Assembly (NCBI GenBank): GCA_002171615.1
Contig: NHEF01000014.1
Coordinates: forward strand, 80,974-144,973
DNA: 64,000 nucleotides
DNA from: Gammaproteobacteria bacterium TMED78
GTDB taxonomy: Bacteria; Pseudomonadota; Gammaproteobacteria; Steroidobacterales; Rariloculaceae
Direction: 5' to 3'
Position 1 is the stretch's first letter. Every line of letters begins with the position of its first letter. Shown here piece by piece: positions 38,237 through 46,325 of this stretch. Under the pieces are notes generated by a model. That model was not told the origin of the DNA, did not search any database, and worked only from the letters and a program-made list of their open reading frames with translations. Both the position numbers and the translations under genes were made by a program.

Positions 38237-39158
38237 AGATATAGGCGCAGCCAGTGTAGATGGAGTTATTAGTAGTTTAGGAAACGCTAAAATTTCTGTA
38301 ATGGATAGAGGTTTTTTATATGGAGACTCAATTTATGAGGTAATTAGAACCTTTGATGGCACCCCGTTATTTTTTGATGAGCACTGGAATAGATTTAAAA
38401 ATTCTGCAAAATTAGTTAATTTAAAACTAAGTTTTTCAAAACAAGAATTGCTTGTTGAAATCAGGAAAATTTTTGATGAGGTTAAACTACCAAAAGGTAT
38501 TGATTTTTATATAAGATATATAGTGACTAGAGGGCAAGGACCTATAGATTTATTTCCCCATTCTAATCTTAATCAAAGCCTAATAGTGATAGTTAAAAAA
38601 ATGAGATCCTGGGAAGAAGTTTTTTATCGTAGAGGAATAAAATTAGCCGTGCCTCAGATTAAAAGAAATTCAATAAATACCCTAGATCCTAATATTAAAG
38701 GAGGCAACTATCTTAATAATATACTAGGTTTGATGAGTTCAAGAGAGTTAGGTGCTGATGATTGTTTGATGCTCAATGAAGGTGGACATATAACTGAATC
38801 TTCAAGTAGTAATATATTTTTTGTAATTAAAAATAATTTAGTAACTCCATCAAAATCTAGTGGGAATTTAAACGGACTTACGAAATGTGCTGTACAAGAA
38901 ATATGTAAAAATAAAGGAATAGAAAATTCTGAAATATATATAGATCTTAATATGATAGATCAAGCTAATGAATGTTTTATTACTAGCTCAACTAGAGGAA
39001 TTATGCCAGTAGCATCAATTATACTGTCAAATGGTAAAGTAATTAAATTTCCTGATGGCGGAGGAAAATATACTAGGAAGTTAATTTCTTATTATGAGGA
39101 CTATTTAAATAACTACGTTGCTAGCAATAAAGATTTTCTATTATATAAAAAGCTTTGA
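38226..39158 (+). CDS. PLP-dependent class IV aminotransferase (BCAT/D-amino acid transaminase family)
   Basis: This is a fold-type IV PLP enzyme of 310 residues. Seen directly: VMDRGFLYGDSIYEVIRTFDG near the N-terminus, the PLP lysine K158 in DPNIKGGNYLNN, and E191 in NEGGHITESSSSNIFFV. The family covers branched-chain aminotransferase, D-alanine aminotransferase and aminodeoxychorismate lyase. In several gammaproteobacteria a D-amino acid transaminase gene (dat) occurs beside dacA-ybeD-lipB, so supply of D-amino acids for peptidoglycan is my favoured inference. The sequence alone does not decide this. The start overlaps lipB by 11 nt. Confidence 0.85.
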   Translation: MEDKDIGAASVDGVISSLGNAKISVMDRGFLYGDSIYEVIRTFDGTPLFFDEHWNRFKNSAKLVNLKLSFSKQELLVEIRKIFDEVKLPKGIDFYIRYIVTRGQGPIDLFPHSNLNQSLIVIVKKMRSWEEVFYRRGIKLAVPQIKRNSINTLDPNIKGGNYLNNILGLMSSRELGADDCLMLNEGGHITESSSSNIFFVIKNNLVTPSKSSGNLNGLTKCAVQEICKNKGIENSEIYIDLNMIDQANECFITSSTRGIMPVASIILSNGKVIKFPDGGGKYTRKLISYYEDYLNNYVASNKDFLLYKKL

Positions 39159-39181
39159 ATGAGAGTAGAAATTATTATAAT
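39153..39181 (+). promoter_or_regulatory. Putative promoter of tRNA-Arg
   Basis: A perfect TATAAT (39176-39181) lies 17 nt before the mature tRNA 5' end. A weak -35 (CTTTGA, 39153-39158) is 17 nt upstream, inside the end of the aminotransferase gene. This is a by-eye assignment in AT-rich sequence. Confidence 0.35.
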
Positions 39182-39198
39182 GAATAATCAGTTTCTTT

Positions 39199-39275
39199 GC
39201 GCCCGTAGCTCAGCTGGATAGAGTACCTGGCTACGAACCAGGCGGTCGGGAGTTCGAATCTCTCCGGGCGCGCCA
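39199..39275 (+). tRNA. tRNA-Arg (anticodon ACG)
   Basis: This is a 77-nt cloverleaf with acceptor GCGCCCG/CGGGCGC, discriminator G and an encoded CCA. The D-stem is GCTC/GAGT, anticodon stem CTGGC/ACCAG with loop containing ACG, and T-stem GGGAG/CTCTCC-type pairing. ACG is the inosine-modified arginine anticodon that reads CGU/CGC/CGA. It is much more G+C-rich than the flanks. Confidence 0.96.
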
Positions 39276-39296
39276 TAAATTAATTTAGAGGTTTCT

Positions 39297-40364
39297 ATGC
39301 AAAAACTTATTTTAATATTTTTTTTAATTAACTTACCTTTTTCTGTTTTTTCTCAGAATGAAAATTCTGGTATCTATTGGATAGATTCTGATGGCTCTGC
39401 TGCAACTTTGATTGTTACTCCAGGTGGCACATCTATTTTAGCTGATGCCTCTTGGGATAGAGAGCCTTATCTTGAGCGTATTCTTGAGGTCATCGAGCTT
39501 GCAGGCGTTACTCAAATAGATTATATGATAGCAACACATTTTCATGGCGATCATAGTGGTGGCATTTTACCATTATCAAAGGTTGTACCTATTTGTGAAT
39601 TTATTGATTATGGGGATAGTGCTTATAAAGATCTTGATCGTGGCAGAGATAACTGGAATAACTATCTTGCTGCTATTGACCATAGTATTTCGACTGCCGG
39701 TTTTTGCGGCCAAGCTGGTGGAAAAAGAACTTCGGTTAGACCAGGGGATATGCTGCCATTAAGTGATGGGTCTAGCCTAACTATTGTGGCTAGCGATAAA
39801 TTAGTTTTACCAAATCCATTGATATCTACTGAGTATAATCAATTATGTGACAATGCTATACCTGGCTTAGATCCTTGGATAGGTAGAGATCCCGCTCACG
39901 GCGAAGATCCAAGAAGTATAGGGTATGTCTTCTCAGTTGGTGATTTTCAGTTTCTTGATACAACAGACATAAGTTGGAATGGCTTACACAATCTTGCTTG
40001 TCCATTAAATTTAGTTGGTAAAATAGATTTATTACAGTTGCCTCACCATGGTAACGATGTAGCTCCTCAGTTGATCCATGCGATAGAGCCCGTTGCATCT
40101 GTTTCAAATGGAGGGCCTACTAAAGGAGGTAGTGCTGAGGGATATGAAGTAATTTCTTCTAGTCCGGGAATCCAAGGCGTTTGGCAATTACACAGATCGA
40201 TCAATAATGATGATCAGCACAATACTGAAAATGAGAAAATTGCTAATGATTCAGAATTAGAACAGCATGGAAACTGGATCAAGGCTATCGTTAGTAGTGA
40301 TGGAAAGTCATTTCAGATAACTAACTCTAGAAATGGGCATACAGAGAGTTATAATTCTAGATAG
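39297..40364 (+). CDS. Exported metallo-beta-lactamase-fold hydrolase (ComEC C-domain-like)
   Basis: This 355-residue secreted protein has a Sec signal peptide (hydrophobic residues 3-18, cleavage after FSQ). An MBL-fold domain follows, and its di-metal motif is H81-x-H83-x-D85-H86 in THFHGDHSGG. A later FLDTTDISWN probably supplies the bridging aspartate, and LQLPHHGND a further histidine. The PHHG element is characteristic of the ComEC/Rec2-like branch, which acts on nucleic acid or phosphodiester substrates. No ComEC membrane channel is present. It starts just downstream of tRNA-Arg and converges on a TctC-type gene 15 nt away. The substrate is unknown. Confidence 0.82.
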   Translation: MQKLILIFFLINLPFSVFSQNENSGIYWIDSDGSAATLIVTPGGTSILADASWDREPYLERILEVIELAGVTQIDYMIATHFHGDHSGGILPLSKVVPICEFIDYGDSAYKDLDRGRDNWNNYLAAIDHSISTAGFCGQAGGKRTSVRPGDMLPLSDGSSLTIVASDKLVLPNPLISTEYNQLCDNAIPGLDPWIGRDPAHGEDPRSIGYVFSVGDFQFLDTTDISWNGLHNLACPLNLVGKIDLLQLPHHGNDVAPQLIHAIEPVASVSNGGPTKGGSAEGYEVISSSPGIQGVWQLHRSINNDDQHNTENEKIANDSELEQHGNWIKAIVSSDGKSFQITNSRNGHTESYNSR

Positions 40365-40379
40365 GGTGTGTTTGTTAAG

Positions 40380-41342
40380 TTAGTCAGTGATTGATAAGTT
40401 ATACTTTTCTGAAGCTAGCTTAAGTCTATTGCCTTCTTCTTGAATGTATTCAAAGAATTCATTTGGACTATTACTTGGCGATATGCTCATTCCTAATTTT
40501 TCTATTTCTTCTTTTACTTGTGAATCTTGCAATGTTCGATTAATGGCTATATAAATTTCTTCAATCCTTTTTTCTGATATATCGGCTGGTGCAAATATTC
40601 CTGCCCATGAGCCATGCGGAAAGCTAGATAAATTGTATTCCAGCATGGTAGGCACATTAGGGAATATTTCAATCCTTAATGGGTGAGCTACAAGCAAGGG
40701 TATGGCATCACCATCATTAACTAAAGGTGCTACGTAGGGAGAGGTGGTCATTGCTAGATCTATATTTTTTTCTCTAATAGCTTTCATTACATTAGCAGAG
40801 CCTCTTAAGGATTCATCTAGAAGAAGATTCAGACCGAGTTCATTTATTAGACCGGCGAACTCAAGCCTATGAATACTAGTTGGAGCGATATAAGAATATT
40901 TTAGTGCTTCATCATTATTTCTAGAATAATCAATTAGTTGGTCAATAGTATTTATCCCAAGGCCAGATCTAATAATCAAAACATCTGGTGTAGAAGTAGT
41001 TCTAGATATAGGTCTAGTATCAATTGATGGATCAAATTTAAAATTAGGTGAAATGTTTGGAAGAAGTGAAACAACTCCAATTGTTGAAATATAGATAAAA
41101 TTTTCATTACCTCTTTCATTGATTATCTCAAGAGCAGAAGAGGATCCACTTCCAAACTTTATATTGATATTTTGGTCTAATTCTTCAGCAAGCTTGTCTT
41201 TCATTATCTTAATCGTTTTACTTGAAGAGCCCGTTTCTGCAAAGGTGGTGAGAATTGTTAATGTCTCATCAGCCTGTATAAAGCTACTAGTTAAAAAAAT
41301 AAAAGAAAGAAATAATAAGAAAGTTTTTATTTTAATCATCAT
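40380..41342 (-). CDS. Tripartite tricarboxylate transporter-type solute-binding protein (TctC/Bug family)
   Basis: This is a periplasmic binding protein of 320 residues with a signal peptide ending QADE. The Bug/TctC fold is indicated by an internal HPLRIEIFPNVPTMLEYNL, where the FPNVPTM element is the family signature. A GSWAGIFAPADI stretch and a LIDYSRNN-type helix also fit. Normally TctC works with membrane subunits TctA/TctB to import carboxylates; neither is in the window. It is the last gene of the minus-strand cytochrome/propeller operon (21 nt gap), so it may deliver or sense a ligand for that system rather than transport it (inference). Confidence 0.82.
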   Translation of the reverse strand: MMIKIKTFLLFLSFIFLTSSFIQADETLTILTTFAETGSSSKTIKIMKDKLAEELDQNINIKFGSGSSSALEIINERGNENFIYISTIGVVSLLPNISPNFKFDPSIDTRPISRTTSTPDVLIIRSGLGINTIDQLIDYSRNNDEALKYSYIAPTSIHRLEFAGLINELGLNLLLDESLRGSANVMKAIREKNIDLAMTTSPYVAPLVNDGDAIPLLVAHPLRIEIFPNVPTMLEYNLSSFPHGSWAGIFAPADISEKRIEEIYIAINRTLQDSQVKEEIEKLGMSISPSNSPNEFFEYIQEEGNRLKLASEKYNLSITD

Positions 41343-41363
41343 TTAGAGACCCAATATTTATTG

Positions 41364-42476
41364 TTAGTGACAAACATTGTTAGATAATCCAATATTAAAA
41401 GCACCTATTCCCTTATTTGTTGCTTTTATATATTTTACTTGTTTATTTTCTAAATTTATCGCTCCAATATATGGGCTATCTTTAAAAGGAATGTAAGCTG
41501 TCTTTCCATCGTGCGAGCCTAGTGATGTTAGTGGGGTATATTTAAATTCACCTTGAGCAACAATAGACTTTTTTACATTATCATAGATATAGTAATTTTT
41601 GTTTTCTGAGCTAGCTAAAAGATTCATTCTATCAAATCTACCAACTGTAATAAGATTAATTTTCTGACCTATGATTGTATCCTCATATTTTTCAAAATAC
41701 TGTTGATCTACAGAAATAAATCTCCCTGTTTCTTGATCTATCATATATAAAAAGATACCTTCTGGTGTTGTGTAAGGCCTTATAGGATTTTTTCCTACTT
41801 CGAAAGTCTGAAAAACTATTTTTGAAAAAGTATTTAGAGCAAACACTTCTCCTGACATAAGATTTGAAAAGTAAATATTCCTTCCATCAAGGCTACGAGA
41901 TGGAGAAGAAAGATCAATAATATTTTGATCTTTAATAATAGGTATTTCAAATATTTTTCTAGTATTAACATTAAGAATACCGATTGATCCATTTTCATTA
42001 TTTGTATAGAAAATTTCGTTTTCATTTGGATCAAACAAAACATCTTTTGTAGGAGGAAAGTCTTCAATATAAAAAATTATATCAGCTGCGTAAGGAGAGA
42101 ATAAGACAAATCCACCTTTATGGTTATCTGAGAAAGCAATCTTTGTACCAGTTGTATCAAGTACCATGTTTCTAGGTGATATAGGCAAAGCAATTTCTTT
42201 TACTAGTTTTTTAGATTTAAGGTCATAAACAGATACGAGATTTTTTTCTATATTAGTATATATCAGTATTGGCGCATAAGGAGTAGATAGTAAGCTATCT
42301 ATATGATTGTTAGTTTCAATTTCATATACTACTATCTCTTCATTTAAATTAATTACATCAATAATGTTTTCTTCATTGTCAGCTGCAAACATAAGTGCTC
42401 TAGGATTTGATATATCAACCTGACTAAAAGCAGATAAAGAGTAAAAAAGAATAAATAAAAAGAAATAAATACGCAT
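41364..42476 (-). CDS. Periplasmic YncE-like beta-propeller protein
   Basis: This 370-residue exported protein has a signal peptide (hydrophobic 4-17, cleavage after AFSQ). Repeated 40-45-residue beta-propeller blades follow, such as SVYDLKSKKLVKEIALPISP, GILNVNTRKIFEIPI and AINLENKQVKYIKATNKGI. No heme c motif is present. It starts one base after the CcdA-like gene's stop, so it is clearly part of the same operon. It could be a partner or structural homologue of the heme-containing propeller encoded first in the operon. No catalytic residues can be assigned. Confidence 0.75.
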   Translation of the reverse strand: MRIYFFLFILFYSLSAFSQVDISNPRALMFAADNEENIIDVINLNEEIVVYEIETNNHIDSLLSTPYAPILIYTNIEKNLVSVYDLKSKKLVKEIALPISPRNMVLDTTGTKIAFSDNHKGGFVLFSPYAADIIFYIEDFPPTKDVLFDPNENEIFYTNNENGSIGILNVNTRKIFEIPIIKDQNIIDLSSPSRSLDGRNIYFSNLMSGEVFALNTFSKIVFQTFEVGKNPIRPYTTPEGIFLYMIDQETGRFISVDQQYFEKYEDTIIGQKINLITVGRFDRMNLLASSENKNYYIYDNVKKSIVAQGEFKYTPLTSLGSHDGKTAYIPFKDSPYIGAINLENKQVKYIKATNKGIGAFNIGLSNNVCH

Positions 42477-42477
42477 T

Positions 42478-43836
42478 TTATGTTAGACCTAGATAGGGAT
42501 AAATTAAATCACTAACAGTATGGAAATTATCTGTGATTAGTATTAATCCAAAAGTTATAATGATAATCATGCTCAAAATGCTCAGATATCTAGAGTTTTG
42601 GCTTAGAAATGAGATAATAGTTTTAGACTTAGAAATATAAAGAGCTGATAATAAAAAAGGCACAGCTACTCCGACAGCAAAAGCCAGCATAATTCCAGCA
42701 CCAATTAGAGCGCTTCCTATTGCACCAACATATACAATTAGTGTTGCAACAATAGCGCCACCAAAACAAGCTGTACACCCGAGAGCATATCCCATTGAAG
42801 CAATAATAGCTGCTAAGGAATCTTTATTCGAAAGCTCCTTTATTTTTTCAGAGCCTTTTATAGAACAAGTTAAATTCTGTCTACCTCTAATTCCTACCCA
42901 TAGACCAAGAAAAATTACTATCATGCCTGATATTATTGAAACTAATCTACTATATTCAGCAAATAAAAGTTGAGCCTGATTTCCAATTGCTCCAATCACT
43001 GCTCCAGCAATTGCGTAGAGAAGAACAAAGCCTATAACAAAAAATATAGCTATATTTAAGACTTTCTTTCTAATTATTGGAGATGTAAAGCTAGAGTTAT
43101 TTTGACTACTAGGTATAGTTGAGAATCCAGCTATAACCCCACTAAAAACAATTACTAATTGTAATAAGCAAGGCGTTAGTACTGAAGACAGCAAGCCAGC
43201 TCCAAGTGCAAGCATAGCAATAGGAGTGATATAAGAATTAGTTTTTATTTCTGGGGGGATAGAGTAAGGAAGATCCCAGCTTGCTACAAATGTCATATCT
43301 TTTTCACTTCCAAGGTAAGGATTTGAAATATAGAGTCTAATTCTATCAGATGAAGATAGGTCAATTATTTCTCCATCATCTGTAATTTTAGGAAAACTAA
43401 AGATACTCATTCTATGATGCTCAACATTTCTGGGGCCTTCTTCAAAGTTTGGTAGATATGTTTTTTCTCCTATATGCAAAACTGCTTTCGGTAGTTGGGT
43501 CGGTAACTCTCCTCTATGTATAGTTTCGTTTAAGAAAAATATAATATTTTTATCAGGCCTAAGCTCAGAAATAATATTAGCTCTATCAACAAATTGAAAA
43601 TATTCGCTACTAGCTAAAGTAGCGGTAATTTCTATATCTGAAGTATTTATCAACTGTCTTGTAAGATATAATGAAATATTCCCGGCCCTTATATTTCTAG
43701 ATTCATTGCCAACATTTTGCATTAATTGAGGGCCTTGGAAGAAATATGGCATAGCAAGCCATGAGCAGGCAATAAGAAGGCTAGTTAAGACAAGCAAGCC
43801 TAATTTAAATGGATTATTTTTATTTATAGTACTCAT
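42478..43836 (-). CDS. CcdA/DsbD-like membrane thiol/electron-relay protein with an N-terminal periplasmic domain
   Basis: The 452-residue protein has a first transmembrane helix around 12-31 and a periplasmic domain to about residue 200. A C-terminal membrane part with about seven helices follows. That part carries LTPCLLQLV with C223 and CTACFGG with C354 and C357, the arrangement expected of CcdA/DsbD-type carriers that pass reducing equivalents across the membrane. The N-terminal domain, unlike that of DsbD, has no obvious redox cysteine pair. It lies 4 nt after the Sco gene and 1 nt before the YncE-like gene. I infer that it keeps the Sco thiols or the heme-binding cysteines reduced during assembly. 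Confidence 0.75.
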   Translation of the reverse strand: MSTINKNNPFKLGLLVLTSLLIACSWLAMPYFFQGPQLMQNVGNESRNIRAGNISLYLTRQLINTSDIEITATLASSEYFQFVDRANIISELRPDKNIIFFLNETIHRGELPTQLPKAVLHIGEKTYLPNFEEGPRNVEHHRMSIFSFPKITDDGEIIDLSSSDRIRLYISNPYLGSEKDMTFVASWDLPYSIPPEIKTNSYITPIAMLALGAGLLSSVLTPCLLQLVIVFSGVIAGFSTIPSSQNNSSFTSPIIRKKVLNIAIFFVIGFVLLYAIAGAVIGAIGNQAQLLFAEYSRLVSIISGMIVIFLGLWVGIRGRQNLTCSIKGSEKIKELSNKDSLAAIIASMGYALGCTACFGGAIVATLIVYVGAIGSALIGAGIMLAFAVGVAVPFLLSALYISKSKTIISFLSQNSRYLSILSMIIIITFGLILITDNFHTVSDLIYPYLGLT

Positions 43837-43840
43837 GAAA

Positions 43841-44422
43841 TTACAGTTTATTTATTCTATCAATTAGCTCACTTGAGCTAGTATTGAAGGGTACAATATC
43901 TAATAGTTCTCCAGATGGAGTGATAATATAAATATTTGAGGTATGTTGAACAGTATAGTTATTTTGAGTCTTTGTTATCGCATAACTAATATTAAAATTA
44001 TTTGCTACTTTATTTATTTCTTCAAAACTACCACTAAGCCCAATCATGTTTTCACCAAAATTAGAAGCATATTTATGAGTTATCTGAGGAGTGTCTCTTT
44101 CGCTATCTACACTTATAAAAATTCCTGTTGCATCTATTTCCAGAGAATTAATTGTATTTCCGATATTAAAAGCCATCATTGGGCAAACATTAGGGCAGTT
44201 TGTAAACCCAAAGCCAATAAAAATAAATTGACCAAAGAAATCTCTTACACTAATTTTGTTACCATTATGATCAGATAATTCAAAATCAATTTTAATTTCT
44301 TCAAAAATATTTCCTAATGAAGTATTTTCGATAGGATTGTGATTATGTACTTCATTATGTTGAGCTAATGAAATAGGATTTACGAGAACAAGAAAAGCGA
44401 TAAGAAAGTTTTTTGTATTCAT
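43841..44422 (-). CDS. SCO1/SenC-family copper chaperone / thiol reductant
   Basis: Sco proteins deliver copper to, or reduce the thiols of, copper sites such as CuA in periplasmic oxidases. The 193-residue product has a signal peptide ending ISLA followed by a histidine-rich QHNEVHNHNP. A thioredoxin-like domain follows with copper-ligand cysteines C76 and C80 in TNCPNVCPM and the third ligand H160 in VQHTSN. It lies 4 nt after the cytochrome-propeller gene and 4 nt before the CcdA-like gene. No cytochrome oxidase gene is nearby. Either the chaperone serves the propeller protein or it has been co-opted as its reductant (inference). Confidence 0.9.
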   Translation of the reverse strand: MNTKNFLIAFLVLVNPISLAQHNEVHNHNPIENTSLGNIFEEIKIDFELSDHNGNKISVRDFFGQFIFIGFGFTNCPNVCPMMAFNIGNTINSLEIDATGIFISVDSERDTPQITHKYASNFGENMIGLSGSFEEINKVANNFNISYAITKTQNNYTVQHTSNIYIITPSGELLDIVPFNTSSSELIDRINKL

Positions 44423-44426
44423 TGCT

Positions 44427-46214
44427 TTAGTAGTTTAGAGAAATTCCCTTTTGAGGATTTATCCCCCCGTGAAAATTACCTTGATCTCTTACAACTAAAG
44501 ATTCTCCAGATTCATTATAATAAACCCATATCATTCCATGGGCATCACCATTCTGTGGCATATCTATAATTTCAATAGTTTCTTTAGTGTCTACATCATA
44601 AACTGTCAATTTCCCTTCTCCATTACTCGTAGACCACATTTCTTTACCATTTGGTGAAAGCAAGACATGATCTACCTTGTAAGTTCCATAAAGAGTTTCA
44701 GTTGCATGGCCAGATTCAGTATCCATAACTGTAATAGTTCGGCCTAGGTGATGAGCTCCCTCACCCTTATCAGCTACCCAAAGTTCTGTTTCATCAGCAT
44801 TTAAACTTGCTCCATATGGGCCTATACCGGTTCCATTGCACCAGGCAACTTCACCTGTATTTGCATCATGCTTACATGCTTGTGAGTTCCCTGAGACAAC
44901 ATAAACAAATTCATTTTTTGAATCAATTACTGCCCAATTAGGTCGATATCCCGGAACGGGAAACTCAAGAACAACTTCCCAGGTATCTGCATCAATTTTA
45001 GCAACCCAGAAATTTCTCATTGCTACTAACTCACCTTGATAAAGGGATACGAGTCCAACCATTCCACTTGAGCGTCCTGGAGCATATCCTGTTGGTTCCA
45101 TTAGTGCATATATATATTTATGATCATTATCTGGCCAAACTGTATAGACCATTCCACCCATATCTATATCTTTTATGGCCCCAACTACCTCATCAGTCTC
45201 ATGATCATAAATAATTACTGCTGGACCCCCGGGGTCACGATGAAACATATCGAATAACATCTTACCTCTAAAAACTTGTCCATGATGAAGTCTCGCTCCA
45301 ATAGTAATTTGAGAAATTGGCTGAAGTGTTAAAGCATCAACTTTTACCATTGTTTGAGCACCACTTGGATCAGGAGTGCCATCGATACCTGGTTCCCTTG
45401 GTCCAGTAAAGTAGGCATATTTGCCGTCAGGAGACATCGCTGATGTGTGAACTGTAGCTCTCAGCGCTTCTGGAAATTCATAGCTAGCAATAACTTCAAG
45501 AGACTCTGCGTCTCCTACAACTAATTGGTTACTTTTTGGGCTTACGTATCCATCATATAAAATAGAGGGCGAGCTATTTGTTCCAACATTCTCGTAAAAG
45601 TATGTACGATCATTTTCTGGGAAAAACTTTTGTTCTCCTGGTTCAAAAGTTGCAACTACTCTCGAATCATATTGAGTTAATACGCTTCCTACTTTTGATC
45701 TCCTCTCCCAGTTATTAGCAAATGATTCAAAAGTTTCAATTGCTTCAATCTGATCATCTCTAGCAGATCTAGGGAAAACTTGTTCATTAGCTTCAGATCC
45801 TTTAACAGCCGCTAAGTCTTGTCTCCACCCATTTGCTATGTCTATTGCATCATCAAGCGGGAGATTGGCCAGTGTCCTGATATACATTGACATTGCCACA
45901 AGATCCTCATCAGAAGGATCCATTTCTGTTCTAATTACATCCATCAACGCATTGCTTTGTAATTGGAAATATATTTCAGATGGAGAAGGTCCAAATAACA
46001 AAGTTGGGCCTACTAAGCCTTCGCCGCTTTGAGCATGACATACCCAGCAGCCTATGTCAGAATCAAATAGCATTTTACCTCTCTGTACCAACTGATCTAT
46101 AGATGATTCATTAGAACTTATTAAACCACTTTCTTGTTGGTGTTGTGACAAGACAGGATTACCAAGGAAAGAGGCAGACAAGAGAATGAAGGACACTAAA
46201 GGTAAATTTTTCAT
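44427..46214 (-). CDS. Exported monoheme c-type cytochrome fused to a histidine-rich beta-propeller
   Basis: This 595-residue periplasmic protein has a signal peptide ending VLSQ. A short cytochrome c domain (about 35-120) has the heme motif C56-W-V-C59-H60 and possible axial methionines M91 or M98. A beta-propeller occupies about 215-590. Blade-associated histidines include H256, H310-H311, H325, H488-H489, H516, H559 and H582, many in conserved-looking contexts (VDHVLLSPNG, GDAHGMIWV). The architecture recalls heme d1 (NirS/NirF-type) and multi-His copper propellers such as NosZ, but clear signatures of either are missing. It heads the operon with a Sco chaperone and a CcdA-like protein. 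Function unknown; probably an electron-transfer enzyme. Confidence 0.72.
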   Translation of the reverse strand: MKNLPLVSFILLSASFLGNPVLSQHQQESGLISSNESSIDQLVQRGKMLFDSDIGCWVCHAQSGEGLVGPTLLFGPSPSEIYFQLQSNALMDVIRTEMDPSDEDLVAMSMYIRTLANLPLDDAIDIANGWRQDLAAVKGSEANEQVFPRSARDDQIEAIETFESFANNWERRSKVGSVLTQYDSRVVATFEPGEQKFFPENDRTYFYENVGTNSSPSILYDGYVSPKSNQLVVGDAESLEVIASYEFPEALRATVHTSAMSPDGKYAYFTGPREPGIDGTPDPSGAQTMVKVDALTLQPISQITIGARLHHGQVFRGKMLFDMFHRDPGGPAVIIYDHETDEVVGAIKDIDMGGMVYTVWPDNDHKYIYALMEPTGYAPGRSSGMVGLVSLYQGELVAMRNFWVAKIDADTWEVVLEFPVPGYRPNWAVIDSKNEFVYVVSGNSQACKHDANTGEVAWCNGTGIGPYGASLNADETELWVADKGEGAHHLGRTITVMDTESGHATETLYGTYKVDHVLLSPNGKEMWSTSNGEGKLTVYDVDTKETIEIIDMPQNGDAHGMIWVYYNESGESLVVRDQGNFHGGINPQKGISLNY

Positions 46215-46325
46215 TGAATATGTTTCCTATTTAATTTTCTATAAGTACTATATTATATTTAAAATTGCTACATTAATTGAGTTATTTTTAAGTTTTCTGC
46301 AAATATTTCAAAATTGGGGAATTCT
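46215..46325. promoter_or_regulatory. Divergent region between the cytochrome-propeller operon and fcl
   Basis: Both flanking operons start here. On the minus strand AGGAAA precedes the cytochrome-propeller ATG; on the plus strand GGGGA lies just upstream of the fcl GTG. The rest is A/T-rich with TATAAT-like strings but no clear operator or FNR/ArcA-like palindrome that I can see. Confidence 0.3.

Noticed and set aside
38226-39158. Call as D-alanine aminotransferase dat
   Set aside because: Class IV motifs alone do not separate D-alanine, branched-chain and aminodeoxychorismate enzymes; only context favours dat, so no symbol is given.
44427-46214. NosZ nitrous-oxide reductase or NirS nitrite reductase
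   Set aside because: No CuA domain, no nosDFYL or heme d1 genes, and motif match is only architectural; I keep it as unknown function.
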